From the NCBI RefSeq assembly GCF_001426545.1, contig NZ_LMEZ01000001.1, forward strand, positions 124,967 to 188,966: DNA of 64,000 nucleotides, given 5' to 3'. This stretch comes from Mycobacterium sp. Root135. Lineage in GTDB: Bacteria; Actinomycetota; Actinomycetes; Mycobacteriales; Mycobacteriaceae. Below the pieces are notes generated by a model. The model was not told where the DNA came from, searched no databases, and was given only the letters and a program-made list of their open reading frames with translations. Position 1 is the first letter of the stretch. Each line of letters starts with the position of its first letter. This document shows, piece by piece, positions 1 through 9,166 of the stretch. Position numbers and translations under genes: made by a program.

Positions 1-529
1 GCAGTTCCTCGGCGGGCTCGATGCCGAGCCTGCGCAGAATCCAGTTGGCCGTGCCGTTGGTCACCTTGATGGCAGGTGTCAGGAACCGGGAGAACCACCA
101 TTGCAGCGGGGCCGCCCAGCGCGCGGTCGGCAACGGTGTGGCGACGGCGAGGTTCTTGGGCACCAGCTCGCCGAAGATCATCGAGACCGACGTGGCGATC
201 AGCAGGGCAAGGCCGAGCGAGATGCCGTCGAGCATGCTCTCGGGCACGCCAATCAGCTTGAGCGGTGCGTGGAGCAGGGTCGCGACGACGGGTTCGGCCA
301 GATAACCGGTGGCCAACGTCGTGATCGAGATGCCGAGCTGGGCGCCGGACAACTGGAATGACAGTGAGCGGTGCGCCTTTTGGACGTAGGCGTCACGCCA
401 ACCACCGGACTTGGCGTTGGCTTCGACGGTGCTTCGTTCCAGCGCCGTCAGAGAGAATTCGGCGGCGACGAACAGAGCCGTTCCCGCCGTCAGCAGTAGA
501 AAGGCGAGCAGACTGAGGGCGAGACTCAT
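1..529 (-). CDS. CorC/HlyC-type CNNM membrane protein (DUF21), 3' end cut by window edge
   Basis: Translating the minus strand from the ATG at 529 gives an open frame to the window edge. It starts with a hydrophobic helix ([20 protein letters not shown]) followed by [14 protein letters not shown], the usual opening of the DUF21/CNNM domain. Further on, [13 protein letters not shown] is the conserved CNNM GE-x-x-PK-x-x-A motif. About 176 residues are visible. The CBS and CorC_HlyC domains expected in this family would lie beyond the edge. Members are linked to Mg/Co transport or membrane stability. It sits downstream of guaB1 on the same strand, the position of Rv1842c in M. tuberculosis. The ATG overlaps the stop of a small upstream frame (ATGA). 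Confidence 0.85.
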   Translation of the reverse strand, partial: MSLALSLLAFLLLTAGTALFVAAEFSLTALERSTVEANAKSGGWRDAYVQKAHRSLSFQLSGAQLGISITTLATGYLAEPVVATLLHAPLKLIGVPESMLDGISLGLALLIATSVSMIFGELVPKNLAVATPLPTARWAAPLQWWFSRFLTPAIKVTNGTANWILRRLGIEPAEEL

Positions 530-648
530 CGAAGCCACGCACCACGGGCGCCGGGCACCAGGCCCGGCTTCCTACTGGAGGGTTCGGCGTCGGATGGCTC
601 CGAGGAGGCCCGTTCAGGTTCCGGGGCCTCGGCGGGTGCCTGCGGCAC
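526..648 (-). CDS. possible 40-aa Pro/Glu/Ser-rich small ORF coupled to the CorC-like gene
   Basis: A minus-strand GTG at 646-648 is preceded at five bases by a good Shine-Dalgarno (AAGGGG, 654-659). It opens a 40-codon frame ending in a TGA that overlaps the ATG of the CorC-like gene (ATGA). An in-frame TAA lies a short way upstream, so this is not an extension of a longer protein. The predicted peptide is rich in Pro, Glu and Ser, with no signal peptide or membrane helix. I recognise no family. It could be a leader that couples translation from guaB1 into the CorC-like gene, or chance. Only the ribosome site and the overlap support it. Confidence 0.3.
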   Translation of the reverse strand: MPQAPAEAPEPERASSEPSDAEPSSRKPGLVPGARGAWLR

Positions 649-720
649 GTGTTCCCCTTCGATCGGCGACGAGATGCACCAATCTTAGCGGGGCCGTCGC
701 CATTCAGAACACCGCGGAGG

Positions 721-2190
<1,470 letters not shown>

Positions 2191-2245
2191 TCATCCACGC
2201 CGTTGGTCTTCGATGCGTGGCGAAAGTCCACGTTCGGCGGGTTGA

Positions 2246-3709
2246 TCACGCAGGCGACTCGCTGCGGTCACCGCTCCACTGGGTGTGGAACTTCTTGCTC
2301 GGGTCCTCGTCGATGCGTCCGTAGGTGTGAGCGCCGAAGAAGTCGCGCAGTCCCTGAGTGAGCGCCGCGGGGAGCCGCTCGGTGCGCAGCGCGTCGTAGT
2401 ACGACAGCGCGGAGGCGAATCCGGGGATCGGAATTCCCAGCTCGGTGGCCTTCACCACGACTCGGCGCCAGCTGTCGATGCCTGCCTCGACCGCGTCGCG
2501 GAAGTACGGCGCGGCGATAAGGGTCGCCAGCTCGCCGTTCTCGTCGTACGCCTCCTTGATGCGGTTGAGGAACTTCGCACGGATGATGCAGCCGCCACGC
2601 CAGATGGTCGCCATGTCACCGAGGGTGATGTCCCAGCCGTATTCGGCGCTGCCCGCCTGAATCTGGTTGAAGCCCTGGGCGTAGGCGATGATCTTCGACG
2701 CGTACAGCGCCTTGCTGACGTCGTCGACGAACTGCGCCGCGTCGTCCGGCTTGGCACCGAGGTCCCCGGCGGCAAGCCCGGTGGTGGCCTTGCGCTGGGC
2801 GACCGAGCCGGACAGGGCGCGGGCGAACACGGCTTCGGCGATGCCGGTGACCGGCACCCCGAGGTCGAGGGCCGACTTGACCGTCCAGCGGCCGGTGCCC
2901 TTCTGCTCTGCCTCGTCGAGGATGACGTCGACCAGCGGCTTGCCGGTTTTGGCGTCGACCTGCTTGAGCACCTCGGCGGTGATCTCGATCAGGTAGCTGT
3001 CCAGGTCGCCCTTGTTCCATTCGGCGAAGATGTCGGCGATCTCGGGGGCGGTCTTGCCGAGTCCGTCGCGCAGCAGCTGGTAGGCCTCGCCGATGAGCTG
3101 CATGTCGGAGTACTCGATGCCGTTGTGCACCATCTTGACGAAGTGTCCCGCCCCGTCGGGGCCGATGTGCGTGCAGCACGGGACGCCGTCGACGTGGGCG
3201 GAGATCTCCTCGAGCAGCGGGCCGAGTGACGTGTAGGACTCGACGGGACCGCCGGGCATGATCGACGGCCCGTTGAGTGCGCCCTCCTCGCCGCCGGAGA
3301 TGCCCGCGCCGACGTAGTGCAGACCGCGCTCACGGATGGCCCTCTCGCGGCGGATGGTGTCGGTGAAGAGGGAGTTGCCGCCATCGATGATGATGTCGCC
3401 CTCCTCCATCGCGTCGGCGAGCTCGTTGATCACCGCGTCGGTGGGATCGCCGGCCTTGACCATGATCAGGACCCGGCGCGGCTTCTCAAGCGTCGCAAGG
3501 AATTCCGGGATGGTGTTGCCGCGCACGAAGTTGCCCTCGGAACCGTGTGCCTCGAGCAGTGCGTCGATCTTGGCGGTGGTTCGGTTGTGCAGCGCGACGG
3601 TGTACCCGTGGTGGGCGAAGTTGCGCGCGATGTTGGATCCCATCACCGCGAGGCCGGTGACGCCGATCTGAGCTGTTCCGGTGGTTGCAGGTGATTCCGA
3701 CGAGCTCAC
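2246..3709 (-). CDS. gnd1: 6-phosphogluconate dehydrogenase (decarboxylating)
   Basis: This 487-residue enzyme converts 6-phosphogluconate to ribulose 5-phosphate, CO2 and NADPH in the oxidative pentose phosphate pathway. The Rossmann motif GVTGLAVMGSNIARN is near residue 17. GISGGEEGALNGPSIMPGG is the substrate signature. The catalytic Lys lies in GHFVKMVHNGIEY, and C-terminal helices include YYDALRTERLPAALTQ. Length fits the long, dimeric form (Rv1844c). I chose the GTG at 3709, preceded by AAAGG, because the encoded SSSESPA start matches the homologue. An ATG at 3739 would add ten residues. It lies upstream of guaB1 in the same orientation. Confidence 0.93.
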   Translation of the reverse strand: MSSSESPATTGTAQIGVTGLAVMGSNIARNFAHHGYTVALHNRTTAKIDALLEAHGSEGNFVRGNTIPEFLATLEKPRRVLIMVKAGDPTDAVINELADAMEEGDIIIDGGNSLFTDTIRRERAIRERGLHYVGAGISGGEEGALNGPSIMPGGPVESYTSLGPLLEEISAHVDGVPCCTHIGPDGAGHFVKMVHNGIEYSDMQLIGEAYQLLRDGLGKTAPEIADIFAEWNKGDLDSYLIEITAEVLKQVDAKTGKPLVDVILDEAEQKGTGRWTVKSALDLGVPVTGIAEAVFARALSGSVAQRKATTGLAAGDLGAKPDDAAQFVDDVSKALYASKIIAYAQGFNQIQAGSAEYGWDITLGDMATIWRGGCIIRAKFLNRIKEAYDENGELATLIAAPYFRDAVEAGIDSWRRVVVKATELGIPIPGFASALSYYDALRTERLPAALTQGLRDFFGAHTYGRIDEDPSKKFHTQWSGDRSESPA

Positions 3710-3757
3710 GGGCGGCCTTTCATTGGGGGGATCGAACACGACTTCCGACAGCTGAAT

Positions 3758-4684
3758 CTAGCTGGTGATCAAGCGTTGTAGCTCGGTGAGCCAGGGGACT
3801 GCGAGCGCGACGGTGGGCACGACGAGGAGTGCGACGGCGGTGACGTAGGCCGCGACGGCGAGAGGGACGCTGTTGGGCTTGCCGCACAGGCGGCGTACCC
3901 GCGTCACGGTGTGCGGACCGCCCGCGGCGAGCGCGCCGGACGGGGCGTGGCTCGACGCGCAGGCCACCAGGGCCCTGGCCAGCGGCGTCGGGCCTGCCGT
4001 CCGCACCGCGGCGTCGTCGGCGAGAAGTTCGATGAGCAACCGGACCGCGTCGAGCGCGTTGGCGCTGCGGACGAAGCGGGGGAAGGCGGCGTGGACGGCG
4101 GTGAACATCTCGAGCACCAGATCGTGGCGGGCCCGTAGGTGCGCGTGTTCGTGGCTGAGGATGGCCGCCATCTCCGACTCCGACAGCGCACTCAGTGTGC
4201 CCTCGCTGACGACGACGCGGCTGCGGACACCGGGCAGGCAGTAGGCCAGCGGTTGGGAGACGTCGAGGATGCGAAGTGCGTGGGACCGTCCGTGGCATCT
4301 GCCGACGAGGTCGACGACCATCCGGTGATGCGCTCGCCGCCGCCTGGTGGCGATCGCCACCTGGACGATGGCCACGACGAGGCGGGCGCCGATCAGCAGG
4401 GTGACTGCAAAGACCACGACGTAGAGCAGCCACAGCGGCCAGCCAAGGACCTTGATCTCACTGGTGATCGTGGCGGTGGGTCTGCCGTCGGGACCCGGGA
4501 CGAAAAGCCTGCTGGCGATCGCGATGCCGGCACTGAATGCCGACAGCACCGCGGCCAGCGCGATCGACTGCCACAGCACCACCGCGGCGCGGGGCGCCCG
4601 CAGCGGCCAGGACGAACGCGCCAACAACGCTGGCACTGGTCCAATGAGGAGCAGCGCGACTACGGCGAAGGCCAGCGCGGACAC
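3758..4684 (-). CDS. M56-family membrane zinc peptidase, BlaR-like
   Basis: This is a 308-residue integral membrane protein of the BlaR1/MecR1 M56 peptidase family, without the penicillin-sensor domain. It has about four hydrophobic segments, two at the N terminus, one near residues 85-110 and one at the C terminus. The zinc site HEHAH lies in AAILSHEHAHLRARHDLV. It matches Rv1845c, including the C-terminal TVALAVPWLTELQRL. It starts with GTG 14 bases after blaI, so both form one operon. By analogy it would cleave BlaI or pass a membrane signal to it, but without a beta-lactam sensor the trigger is unknown. Confidence 0.88.
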   Translation of the reverse strand: MSALAFAVVALLLIGPVPALLARSSWPLRAPRAAVVLWQSIALAAVLSAFSAGIAIASRLFVPGPDGRPTATITSEIKVLGWPLWLLYVVVFAVTLLIGARLVVAIVQVAIATRRRRAHHRMVVDLVGRCHGRSHALRILDVSQPLAYCLPGVRSRVVVSEGTLSALSESEMAAILSHEHAHLRARHDLVLEMFTAVHAAFPRFVRSANALDAVRLLIELLADDAAVRTAGPTPLARALVACASSHAPSGALAAGGPHTVTRVRRLCGKPNSVPLAVAAYVTAVALLVVPTVALAVPWLTELQRLITS

Positions 4685-4698
4685 ACTGTCAGTGTCCC

Positions 4699-5115
4699 TC
4701 AGGCGGTACCCGGATTGCCAGCGGCTGCGCCAGAACGGTCCTTGGCCTCGAGTTCGGCCAGCGCACGTCGCAACGCGGCGGCCTCGTCGGCGCCCACCCG
4801 TTCGACGAAATGCACCAGCGCGGCCTCGCGACTGCCGGAGTCCGATGCCTGGTCGAGGGCGTCGACCATGAGTCCTGCGACCAGTTCGTCGCGGCCGTTG
4901 GTCGGTGCGTAGCGGTGTGCTCTGTCGTCGCGGTGCTGGACGACGAGGTTCTTCTTGGCGAGGCGCTGGAGGACGGTCATGATCGTCGTGTAGGCCAGGT
5001 CTCGCCGCGCCGCCAGTGCTTCGTGCACCTGGCGGACGGTTTGGGGTTCGCGCGATGACCAGAGGTGGTCCATCACTTCGCGTTCGAGTTCCCCGAGTCG
5101 CGTTTGTTTGGCCAT
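4699..5115 (-). CDS. blaI: BlaI-family winged-helix repressor
   Basis: This 138-residue BlaI/MecI/CopY repressor corresponds to Rv1846c. The winged helix occupies about residues 8-75 (LGELEREVMDHLW; TVRQVHEALAARRDLAYTTI), followed by a dimerisation tail. In M. tuberculosis BlaI represses blaC, itself and a few other genes, and beta-lactams relieve it. Downstream on the same strand is the M56 peptidase that would inactivate it. The upstream gap carries TACTAC repeats typical of its operator, so autoregulation is likely. The ATG at 5115 gives the family length. Confidence 0.92.
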   Translation of the reverse strand: MAKQTRLGELEREVMDHLWSSREPQTVRQVHEALAARRDLAYTTIMTVLQRLAKKNLVVQHRDDRAHRYAPTNGRDELVAGLMVDALDQASDSGSREAALVHFVERVGADEAAALRRALAELEAKDRSGAAAGNPGTA

Positions 5116-5149
5116 GTTTCGTTCACTCTCCTGAGCAATGGGATCAGGG

Positions 5150-5177
5150 TACTACGCGCTTACTACCGTGTGTCGTA
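5150..5177. promoter_or_regulatory. candidate BlaI operator
   Basis: TACTAC occurs at 5150-5155 and again at 5161-5166. The second copy forms an inverted repeat with GTCGTA at 5172-5177 (one mismatch, 5-base spacer). This resembles the TAC/GTA dyads bound by mycobacterial BlaI and lies upstream of blaI, consistent with autorepression. It also lies upstream of the divergent iron gene, so cross-effects are possible. Confidence 0.5.
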
Positions 5178-5252
5178 TGAGCCGCGGGGCGCCGTTGCCC
5201 ATTCCCGTCTGTGAGTCGGGTCACTAGGGGTTTCTCTGTTCGTCACTCTCAC

Positions 5253-5271
5253 TATAGTAAGGCTAACCTAA
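5253..5271 (+). promoter_or_regulatory. IdeR iron box upstream of the FhuF-like gene
   Basis: The 19 bases at 5253-5271 match the IdeR/DtxR consensus TTAGGTTAGGCTAACCTAA at 15 of 19 positions. The right half (GGCTAACCTAA) is perfect. It ends four bases before the ribosome site AGGAGG (5276-5281) and 15 bases before the ATG at 5287. A repressor bound here would block transcription of the downstream gene when iron is plentiful. Confidence 0.85.
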
Positions 5272-5286
5272 CTGTAGGAGGTGCCC

Positions 5287-6051
5287 ATGACCGTCGTGGT
5301 AGACGACCCACTCATTGCACGGATGGTGATCGACAGGCCGCTGCCGCTTCACGAGTCCAGCCAGCGCCTACGCGCGCTCTATCCGGAATCCCCGCGGGTG
5401 TACGGGGTCGCCGTCATGCGCGACCTGTCCCGGCGGAGATGGTGGCCGCTGACCGACGCGCTGTCCACCGACCGGCTTCGGGAGATGTACGACGCGGCAG
5501 CCGCCGAGACGGACAACACCGTCGCGGTCGCCCACCAGCTCGCCGCGACGCTGGCGCACGTCGTGATCGGGCGCGTGGTGCCCCTGCTGGCGCTCGAGGG
5601 CAGGGCGTGGGACACCGGACTGGAAAACCTGTGGGTGCACGTGGACTCGGAAGGCGCCATCGACTGGGTCGGCGTCGTCGACCCCACGCTGCGGGCACTT
5701 CCCGACGACGCGCACTTCCGAGGGGGCGCGCATGCCGCCGTCGACCGGATCGTCGCGCTCCCGAACGAGGCGGCGTTGACGACGTGGGTGGCCCACCGCA
5801 GCCACCGCACGCTCGAGCCGCTGTTCGCCAGGCTGGCGGAGGTCAGCGACGGTGCGATGTCCATGGCAGCCATGTGGCACGTCGTCGGCACCGCCGTCGT
5901 CAGCGCGGCCACCCAGGTCCCGCTGCTCGCCGGTACCAGCGAGTTGACGAGCATGCGGCGCGGTCAGGCAGTCCTCGACGCACTGGTCGGCTTCGGAGCG
6001 CCGGTTCGGGGCGTTCGACGCGCCTGTGTGGGGAAGGCCTTGCTAAATTAG
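5287..6051 (+). CDS. FhuF-like iron-responsive protein, putative siderophore/iron reductase family
   Basis: This is a 254-residue soluble protein. I place the start at ATG 5287, six bases after AGGAGG; the GTG at 5281 overlaps that site. The central part (NLWVHVDSEGAIDWVGVVD) and the helical C-terminal half ending in VPLLAGTSE resemble the FhuF/IucC-tail fold of ferric-siderophore reductases. The C-terminal cysteine cluster that binds 2Fe-2S in FhuF is absent; only one Cys is visible, in RRACVG near the end. The IdeR box directly upstream makes an iron-acquisition role likely. I recall no gene here in M. tuberculosis. Its stop codon lies inside the next IdeR-like box. The family call is tentative; the regulation is firmer. 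Confidence 0.6.
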   Translation: MTVVVDDPLIARMVIDRPLPLHESSQRLRALYPESPRVYGVAVMRDLSRRRWWPLTDALSTDRLREMYDAAAAETDNTVAVAHQLAATLAHVVIGRVVPLLALEGRAWDTGLENLWVHVDSEGAIDWVGVVDPTLRALPDDAHFRGGAHAAVDRIVALPNEAALTTWVAHRSHRTLEPLFARLAEVSDGAMSMAAMWHVVGTAVVSAATQVPLLAGTSELTSMRRGQAVLDALVGFGAPVRGVRRACVGKALLN

Positions 6052-6069
6052 GGAAGCCTTGCCTATGCT
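6040..6069 (+). promoter_or_regulatory. sRNA promoter with embedded IdeR-like box
   Basis: TTGCTA (6040-6045) and TATGCT (6064-6069) form a sigma-A-type promoter with an 18-base spacer. The interval 6048-6066 matches the DtxR/IdeR consensus at about 14 of 19 positions (TTAGG...AGCCT..CCTA). It covers the spacer and reaches into the -10, an ideal place for iron-dependent repression. The stop codon of the FhuF-like gene (6049-6051) is part of the box. Confidence 0.7.
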
Positions 6070-6075
6070 GTAGTC

Positions 6076-6197
6076 ACGCACGAACACAACTTCAAAAGAC
6101 CACCGGACCGCCGCGGAATCCTGAGGGCTGCAGAGATCCCCGGTCCATTCGAGGGTGGGCCCCGCGCACGTTTCGTGCGCGGGGCCCACCCGTTTTT
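6076..6197 (+). ncRNA. mrsI: iron-responsive small RNA, MrsI homologue
   Basis: The interval between an IdeR-controlled promoter (start predicted near 6076) and a strong terminator holds no convincing ORF and would give an RNA of about 120 bases. In M. tuberculosis the IdeR-regulated sRNA MrsI (ncRv11846) lies between blaI and Rv1847. Here the same two neighbours flank the locus, apart from the extra FhuF-like gene. MrsI is induced by iron limitation and represses non-essential iron proteins such as bacterioferritin. Position, iron box and terminator support the call. I could not align the RNA, so the 5' end and seed are inferred. Confidence 0.7.
6153..6197 (+). terminator. intrinsic terminator of the iron sRNA
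   Basis: A perfect 18-bp GC-rich stem (6153-6170 with 6174-6191) has a three-base TTT loop and is followed by GTTTTT (6192-6197). The structure is unusually strong for a mycobacterial intrinsic terminator and defines the sRNA 3' end. It also insulates the thioesterase and urease genes from upstream read-through. Confidence 0.92.
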
Positions 6198-6246
6198 CCG
6201 GGGTACGTGCCCTGGCGGCATCCGCGAGCGTGTAGACAATTCTCTT

Positions 6247-6654
6247 GTGACGACTTGGATGCCCAACGGCGTGGGTGGATTCGACGACGAGATCGGCCTC
6301 ACCTACTTGGACGTGACGCCCGACGGTGCGAAGGCCCAGCTGACCATCGACGCGAGGCATCTCCAACCGCACGGCATCGTGCACGGCGGGGTCTACTGCG
6401 CCATCGTCGAGAGCGTGGCCAGCATGTCGGCGGCGGCCTGGCTGCAGACCAAGGGCGCCGGAAGCAACGTCGTCGGAGTGAACAACAACACCGACTTCCT
6501 GCGCGCGATCACTGCGGGCATGGTCACCGCGGTGTCCACCCCCATCCACCGGGGTCGGCGTCAGCAGATCTGGCTCATCGAGATCACCGACACCAACGAC
6601 AAGCTGGTCGCCCGCGGCCAGGTGCGTCTGCAGAACCTGCCCACCGAGGCCTAG
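6247..6654 (+). CDS. PaaI-type hotdog thioesterase
   Basis: This 135-residue hotdog-fold protein corresponds to Rv1847. The motif HGIVHGGVYCAIVESVAS is the PaaI/YbgC-type signature with the HGG turn and active-site acid. It is followed by GVNNNTDFLRA and RGQVRLQNL. Such enzymes hydrolyse acyl- or aryl-CoA thioesters; the substrate is unknown. I start it at GTG 6247 because GACAAT lies six bases upstream with no Shine-Dalgarno, as for a leaderless mRNA. ATG 6259 is the alternative. The longer frame from 6175 would begin inside the upstream terminator. It precedes the urease operon on the same strand. Confidence 0.85.
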   Translation: MTTWMPNGVGGFDDEIGLTYLDVTPDGAKAQLTIDARHLQPHGIVHGGVYCAIVESVASMSAAAWLQTKGAGSNVVGVNNNTDFLRAITAGMVTAVSTPIHRGRRQQIWLIEITDTNDKLVARGQVRLQNLPTEA

Positions 6655-6726
6655 AACCGCGGCACGCGCAGACGCCGTCCGCGCGTGCGCTGCTGAGCGC
6701 CGCTTCCCGTGGCAGGATCGCGACCT

Positions 6727-7029
6727 ATGCGCCTGTCACCGCACGAGCAGGATCGACTGCTCATCTCCTACGCGGCCGAACTGGCCCGCCGCCGTCAGGC
6801 GCGCGGTCTGCGGCTGAACCATCCCGAAGCGGTCGCGCTCATCACCGACCACATCCTCGAGGGCGCCCGCGACGGCCGAACCGTCGCCGATCTGATGAAC
6901 AGCGGGCGTGAGGTGCTCAGCCGTGACGACGTCATGGACGGCGTGCCCGAGATGCTGTACGACGTTCAGGCCGAGGCCACCTTCCCGGACGGCACCAAGC
7001 TCGTCACCGTCCACCACCCGATCTCCTGA
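6727..7029 (+). CDS. ureA: urease gamma subunit
   Basis: This is a 100-residue Ure[21 protein letters not shown] opens the protein and [14 protein letters not shown] and [20 protein letters not shown] follow. It forms the (UreABC)3 trimer with the beta and alpha subunits; the enzyme hydrolyses urea to ammonia and carbamate. The ATG at 6727 gives the standard family length. An in-frame ATG further upstream, at 6709, would add six non-conserved residues. It is the first gene of ureA-ureB-ureC-ureF-ureG-ureD. No GlnR site or riboswitch was obvious in the 72 bases upstream. Confidence 0.95.
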   Translation: MRLSPHEQDRLLISYAAELARRRQARGLRLNHPEAVALITDHILEGARDGRTVADLMNSGREVLSRDDVMDGVPEMLYDVQAEATFPDGTKLVTVHHPIS

Positions 7030-7036
7030 GGCGGGA

Positions 7037-7135
7037 GATGAGCGCTTGCGCGAAGAGCAGAAGGCAGCAGATGAGCGCTTGCGCGAAGAGCAGAAGGCAG
7101 CAGATGAGCGCTTGCGCGAAGAGCAGAGGGCACCA
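7037..7135 (+). repeat. three tandem 33-bp repeats between ureA and ureB
   Basis: The units are 7037-7069, 7070-7102 and 7103-7135. The first two are identical; the third differs by three bases near its end. Each begins GATGAGCGCTTGCGCG and ends in an A/G-rich stretch (AGAAGG, or AGAGGG in the third) that resembles a ribosome site. The array fills the ureA-ureB gap almost exactly and stops one base before the ureB GTG. The unit is a multiple of three, so copy-number change would preserve reading frames. It is not CRISPR-like because there are no spacers. Confidence 0.95.
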
Positions 7136-7139
7136 GTGA
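7038..7139 (+). CDS. possible 33-aa repeat-encoded leader peptide overlapping ureB
   Basis: An ATG at 7038, four bases after GCGGG, opens a 33-codon frame made entirely of the tandem repeat: three copies of an 11-residue unit starting MSACAKSR. Its TGA (7137-7139) overlaps the ureB GTG (7136-7138), the overlap used elsewhere in this operon for translational coupling. Ribosomes leaving ureA could translate this peptide and hand over to ureB. Alternatively the repeat is read in the ureB frame as an N-terminal extension ([11 protein letters not shown] units) from a TTG. There is no family match, so the call rests on frame and overlap only. Confidence 0.35.
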   Translation: MSACAKSRRQQMSACAKSRRQQMSACAKSRGHQ

Positions 7140-7447
7140 TTCCAGGCGAAATTCTGTACGGCGACGGTGACATCACGATCAACGACGGTGCCGAGAGGCT
7201 CGAACTCACCGTCGTCAACACCGGCGACCGCCCCGTGCAGGTCGGCAGCCACGTCCACCTGCCGCAGTCGAATGCTGCGCTCGAGTTCGACCGCGTCGCC
7301 GCCCACGGCCACCGTCTAGACATCCCCGCCGGTACGGCGGTGCGCTTCGAACCCGGTATTTCCCAAGACGTTTCGCTGGTGCCGCTGGCCGGCACCCGTG
7401 AGGTCTACGGATTGTCCCTGAACCCACCAGGAAAGCTGGATACGTGA
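7136..7447 (+). CDS. ureB: urease beta subunit
   Basis: This 103-residue UreB begins at GTG 7136 ([13 protein letters not shown]). Conserved blocks are [38 protein letters not shown] and the end [11 protein letters not shown]. The length matches Rv1849. A ribosome site (AGAGGG) is supplied by the third 33-bp repeat directly upstream. The frame stays open upstream through all three repeats, so an N-terminally extended, charged form cannot be excluded by sequence alone. The stop overlaps the ureC start (GTGA). Confidence 0.93.
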   Translation: MIPGEILYGDGDITINDGAERLELTVVNTGDRPVQVGSHVHLPQSNAALEFDRVAAHGHRLDIPAGTAVRFEPGISQDVSLVPLAGTREVYGLSLNPPGKLDT

Positions 7448-9165
7448 GCGACCTTTCGCGGAGTCGTTACGCCGCGCTCTTCGGCCCCACCACGGGCGAC
7501 CGGATCCGACTGGCCGACACCGATCTGTTCGTCGAGATCACCGAGGACCGCAGTGGCGGTCCTGGGCGAGCGGGTGACGAAGCCGTCTTCGGTGGCGGCA
7601 AGGTGCTTCGGGAGTCCATGGGCCAATCGAGGGCAACCAGGGCCGACGGCGCCCCCGACACCGTCATCACCGGAGCGGTGATCGTCGACTACTGGGGAAT
7701 CATCAAGGCCGACATCGGCATTCGTGACGGCCGCATCACCGCCATCGGCAAGGCCGGCAACCCCGACATCATGTCCGGCGTTCATCCCGACCTGGTGGTG
7801 GGACCGTCCACCGAGATCATCGCAGGCAACGGCCGCATCCTCACCGCGGGCGCCATCGACTGTCACGTCCACCTGATCTGCCCGCAGATCATGGAGGAGG
7901 CCCTCGGCGGCGGCATCACCACGATCGTCGCGGGCGGCACCGGGCCCGCGGAGGGCAGCAAGGCCACCACCGTGACGCCGGGGTCCTGGCACATGGCGCG
8001 CATGCTCGAGGCGCTCGACCACTGGCCGCTGAACGTGCTGCTGCTCGGCAAGGGAAACACCGTCAACCCGGACGCCATGTGGGAGCAACTACGCGGCGGC
8101 GCAGCCGGATTCAAGCTTCACGAGGACTGGGGCACAACGCCCGCCGCCATCGACGCCTGCCTGACCGTCGCCGAAGCCGCTGGCGTGCAGGTCAACCTGC
8201 ACTCCGACACCCTCAACGAGGCAGGTTTCGTCGAAGACACCCTGGCCGCGATCAACGGCCGCGGCATCCACGCCTATCACACCGAGGGGGCCGGCGGCGG
8301 CCACGCACCCGACATCATCACGGTGGTCTCACACGCCAACGTGCTGCCCAGTTCGACCAACCCGACGCGGCCGCACACCGTCAACACCCTCGACGAGCAC
8401 CTCGACATGCTGATGGTGTGCCACCACCTGAACCCAAGTGTCCCAGAGGATCTCGCCTTCGCCGAGAGCCGGATCCGCCCGTCGACGATCGCCGCGGAGG
8501 ACCTTCTGCACGACATCGGGGCGATCTCGATGATCGGCAGCGACGCCCAAGCCATGGGCCGCATCGGCGAAGTGGTGCTGCGCACCTGGCAGACGGCGCA
8601 CGTGATGAAGAAGCGCCGCGGCGCCCTCGAGGGTGACGGTGCGGCAGACAACAACCGGGTCCGCCGCTACGTCGCGAAGTACACCATCTGCCCGGCGATC
8701 GCCCACGGCGTCGACCACGAGATCGGCTCGGTCGAAGTGGGAAAGCTCGCCGACCTGGTGCTCTGGGAACCGGCCTTCTTCGGGGTCCGCCCGCATGCCG
8801 TCATCAAGGGCGGCATGATCGCGTGGGCGGCGATGGGGGACGCAAACGCGTCGATCCCCACGCCGCAGCCCGTGTTGCCGCGACCGATGTTCGGTGCCGC
8901 GCCCGCCGCGGCGGCCGCGACGTCTGTGCACTTCGTGTCGCCCCAGGCGATCGACGACGGCCTCGCCGATCGGCTGGCCGTCAACCGGCGACTCGTCCCC
9001 GTGCGTGACGTGCGCAAGATAGGCAAGGCCGACATGCCGCTCAACGACGCATTGCCGCGCATCGAGGTCGACCCCGACACCTTCACCGTGACCATCGACG
9101 GTGACGTCTGGGCCGAGCAGCCCGCCGTGGAACTGCCGATGGCGCAGAGATACTTCCTGTTCTGA
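7444..9165 (+). CDS. ureC: urease alpha (catalytic) subunit
   Basis: This 573-residue UreC carries the dinickel active site. [10 protein letters not shown] supplies metal-binding histidines. GFKLHEDWG has the lysine that is carbamylated to bridge the nickels. [12 protein letters not shown] supplies the ligand His. [20 protein letters not shown] is the mobile flap with the catalytic His, and [13 protein letters not shown] supplies the ligand Asp. The protein ends AQRYFLF as in mycobacterial homologues. It starts with GTG overlapping the ureB stop. All active-site residues are present, so an active enzyme is expected once matured by UreD, UreF and UreG. Confidence 0.97.
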   Translation: MSDLSRSRYAALFGPTTGDRIRLADTDLFVEITEDRSGGPGRAGDEAVFGGGKVLRESMGQSRATRADGAPDTVITGAVIVDYWGIIKADIGIRDGRITAIGKAGNPDIMSGVHPDLVVGPSTEIIAGNGRILTAGAIDCHVHLICPQIMEEALGGGITTIVAGGTGPAEGSKATTVTPGSWHMARMLEALDHWPLNVLLLGKGNTVNPDAMWEQLRGGAAGFKLHEDWGTTPAAIDACLTVAEAAGVQVNLHSDTLNEAGFVEDTLAAINGRGIHAYHTEGAGGGHAPDIITVVSHANVLPSSTNPTRPHTVNTLDEHLDMLMVCHHLNPSVPEDLAFAESRIRPSTIAAEDLLHDIGAISMIGSDAQAMGRIGEVVLRTWQTAHVMKKRRGALEGDGAADNNRVRRYVAKYTICPAIAHGVDHEIGSVEVGKLADLVLWEPAFFGVRPHAVIKGGMIAWAAMGDANASIPTPQPVLPRPMFGAAPAAAAATSVHFVSPQAIDDGLADRLAVNRRLVPVRDVRKIGKADMPLNDALPRIEVDPDTFTVTIDGDVWAEQPAVELPMAQRYFLF

Positions 9166-9166
9166 G

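Noticed and set aside
6175..6246. Longer thioesterase start at 6175
   Set aside because: It lies within the right arm of the sRNA terminator, and the added residues are unlike the family.
7037..7135. Possible CRISPR array
   Set aside because: The 33-bp units are directly contiguous with no spacers, only three copies exist, and no cas genes are present.
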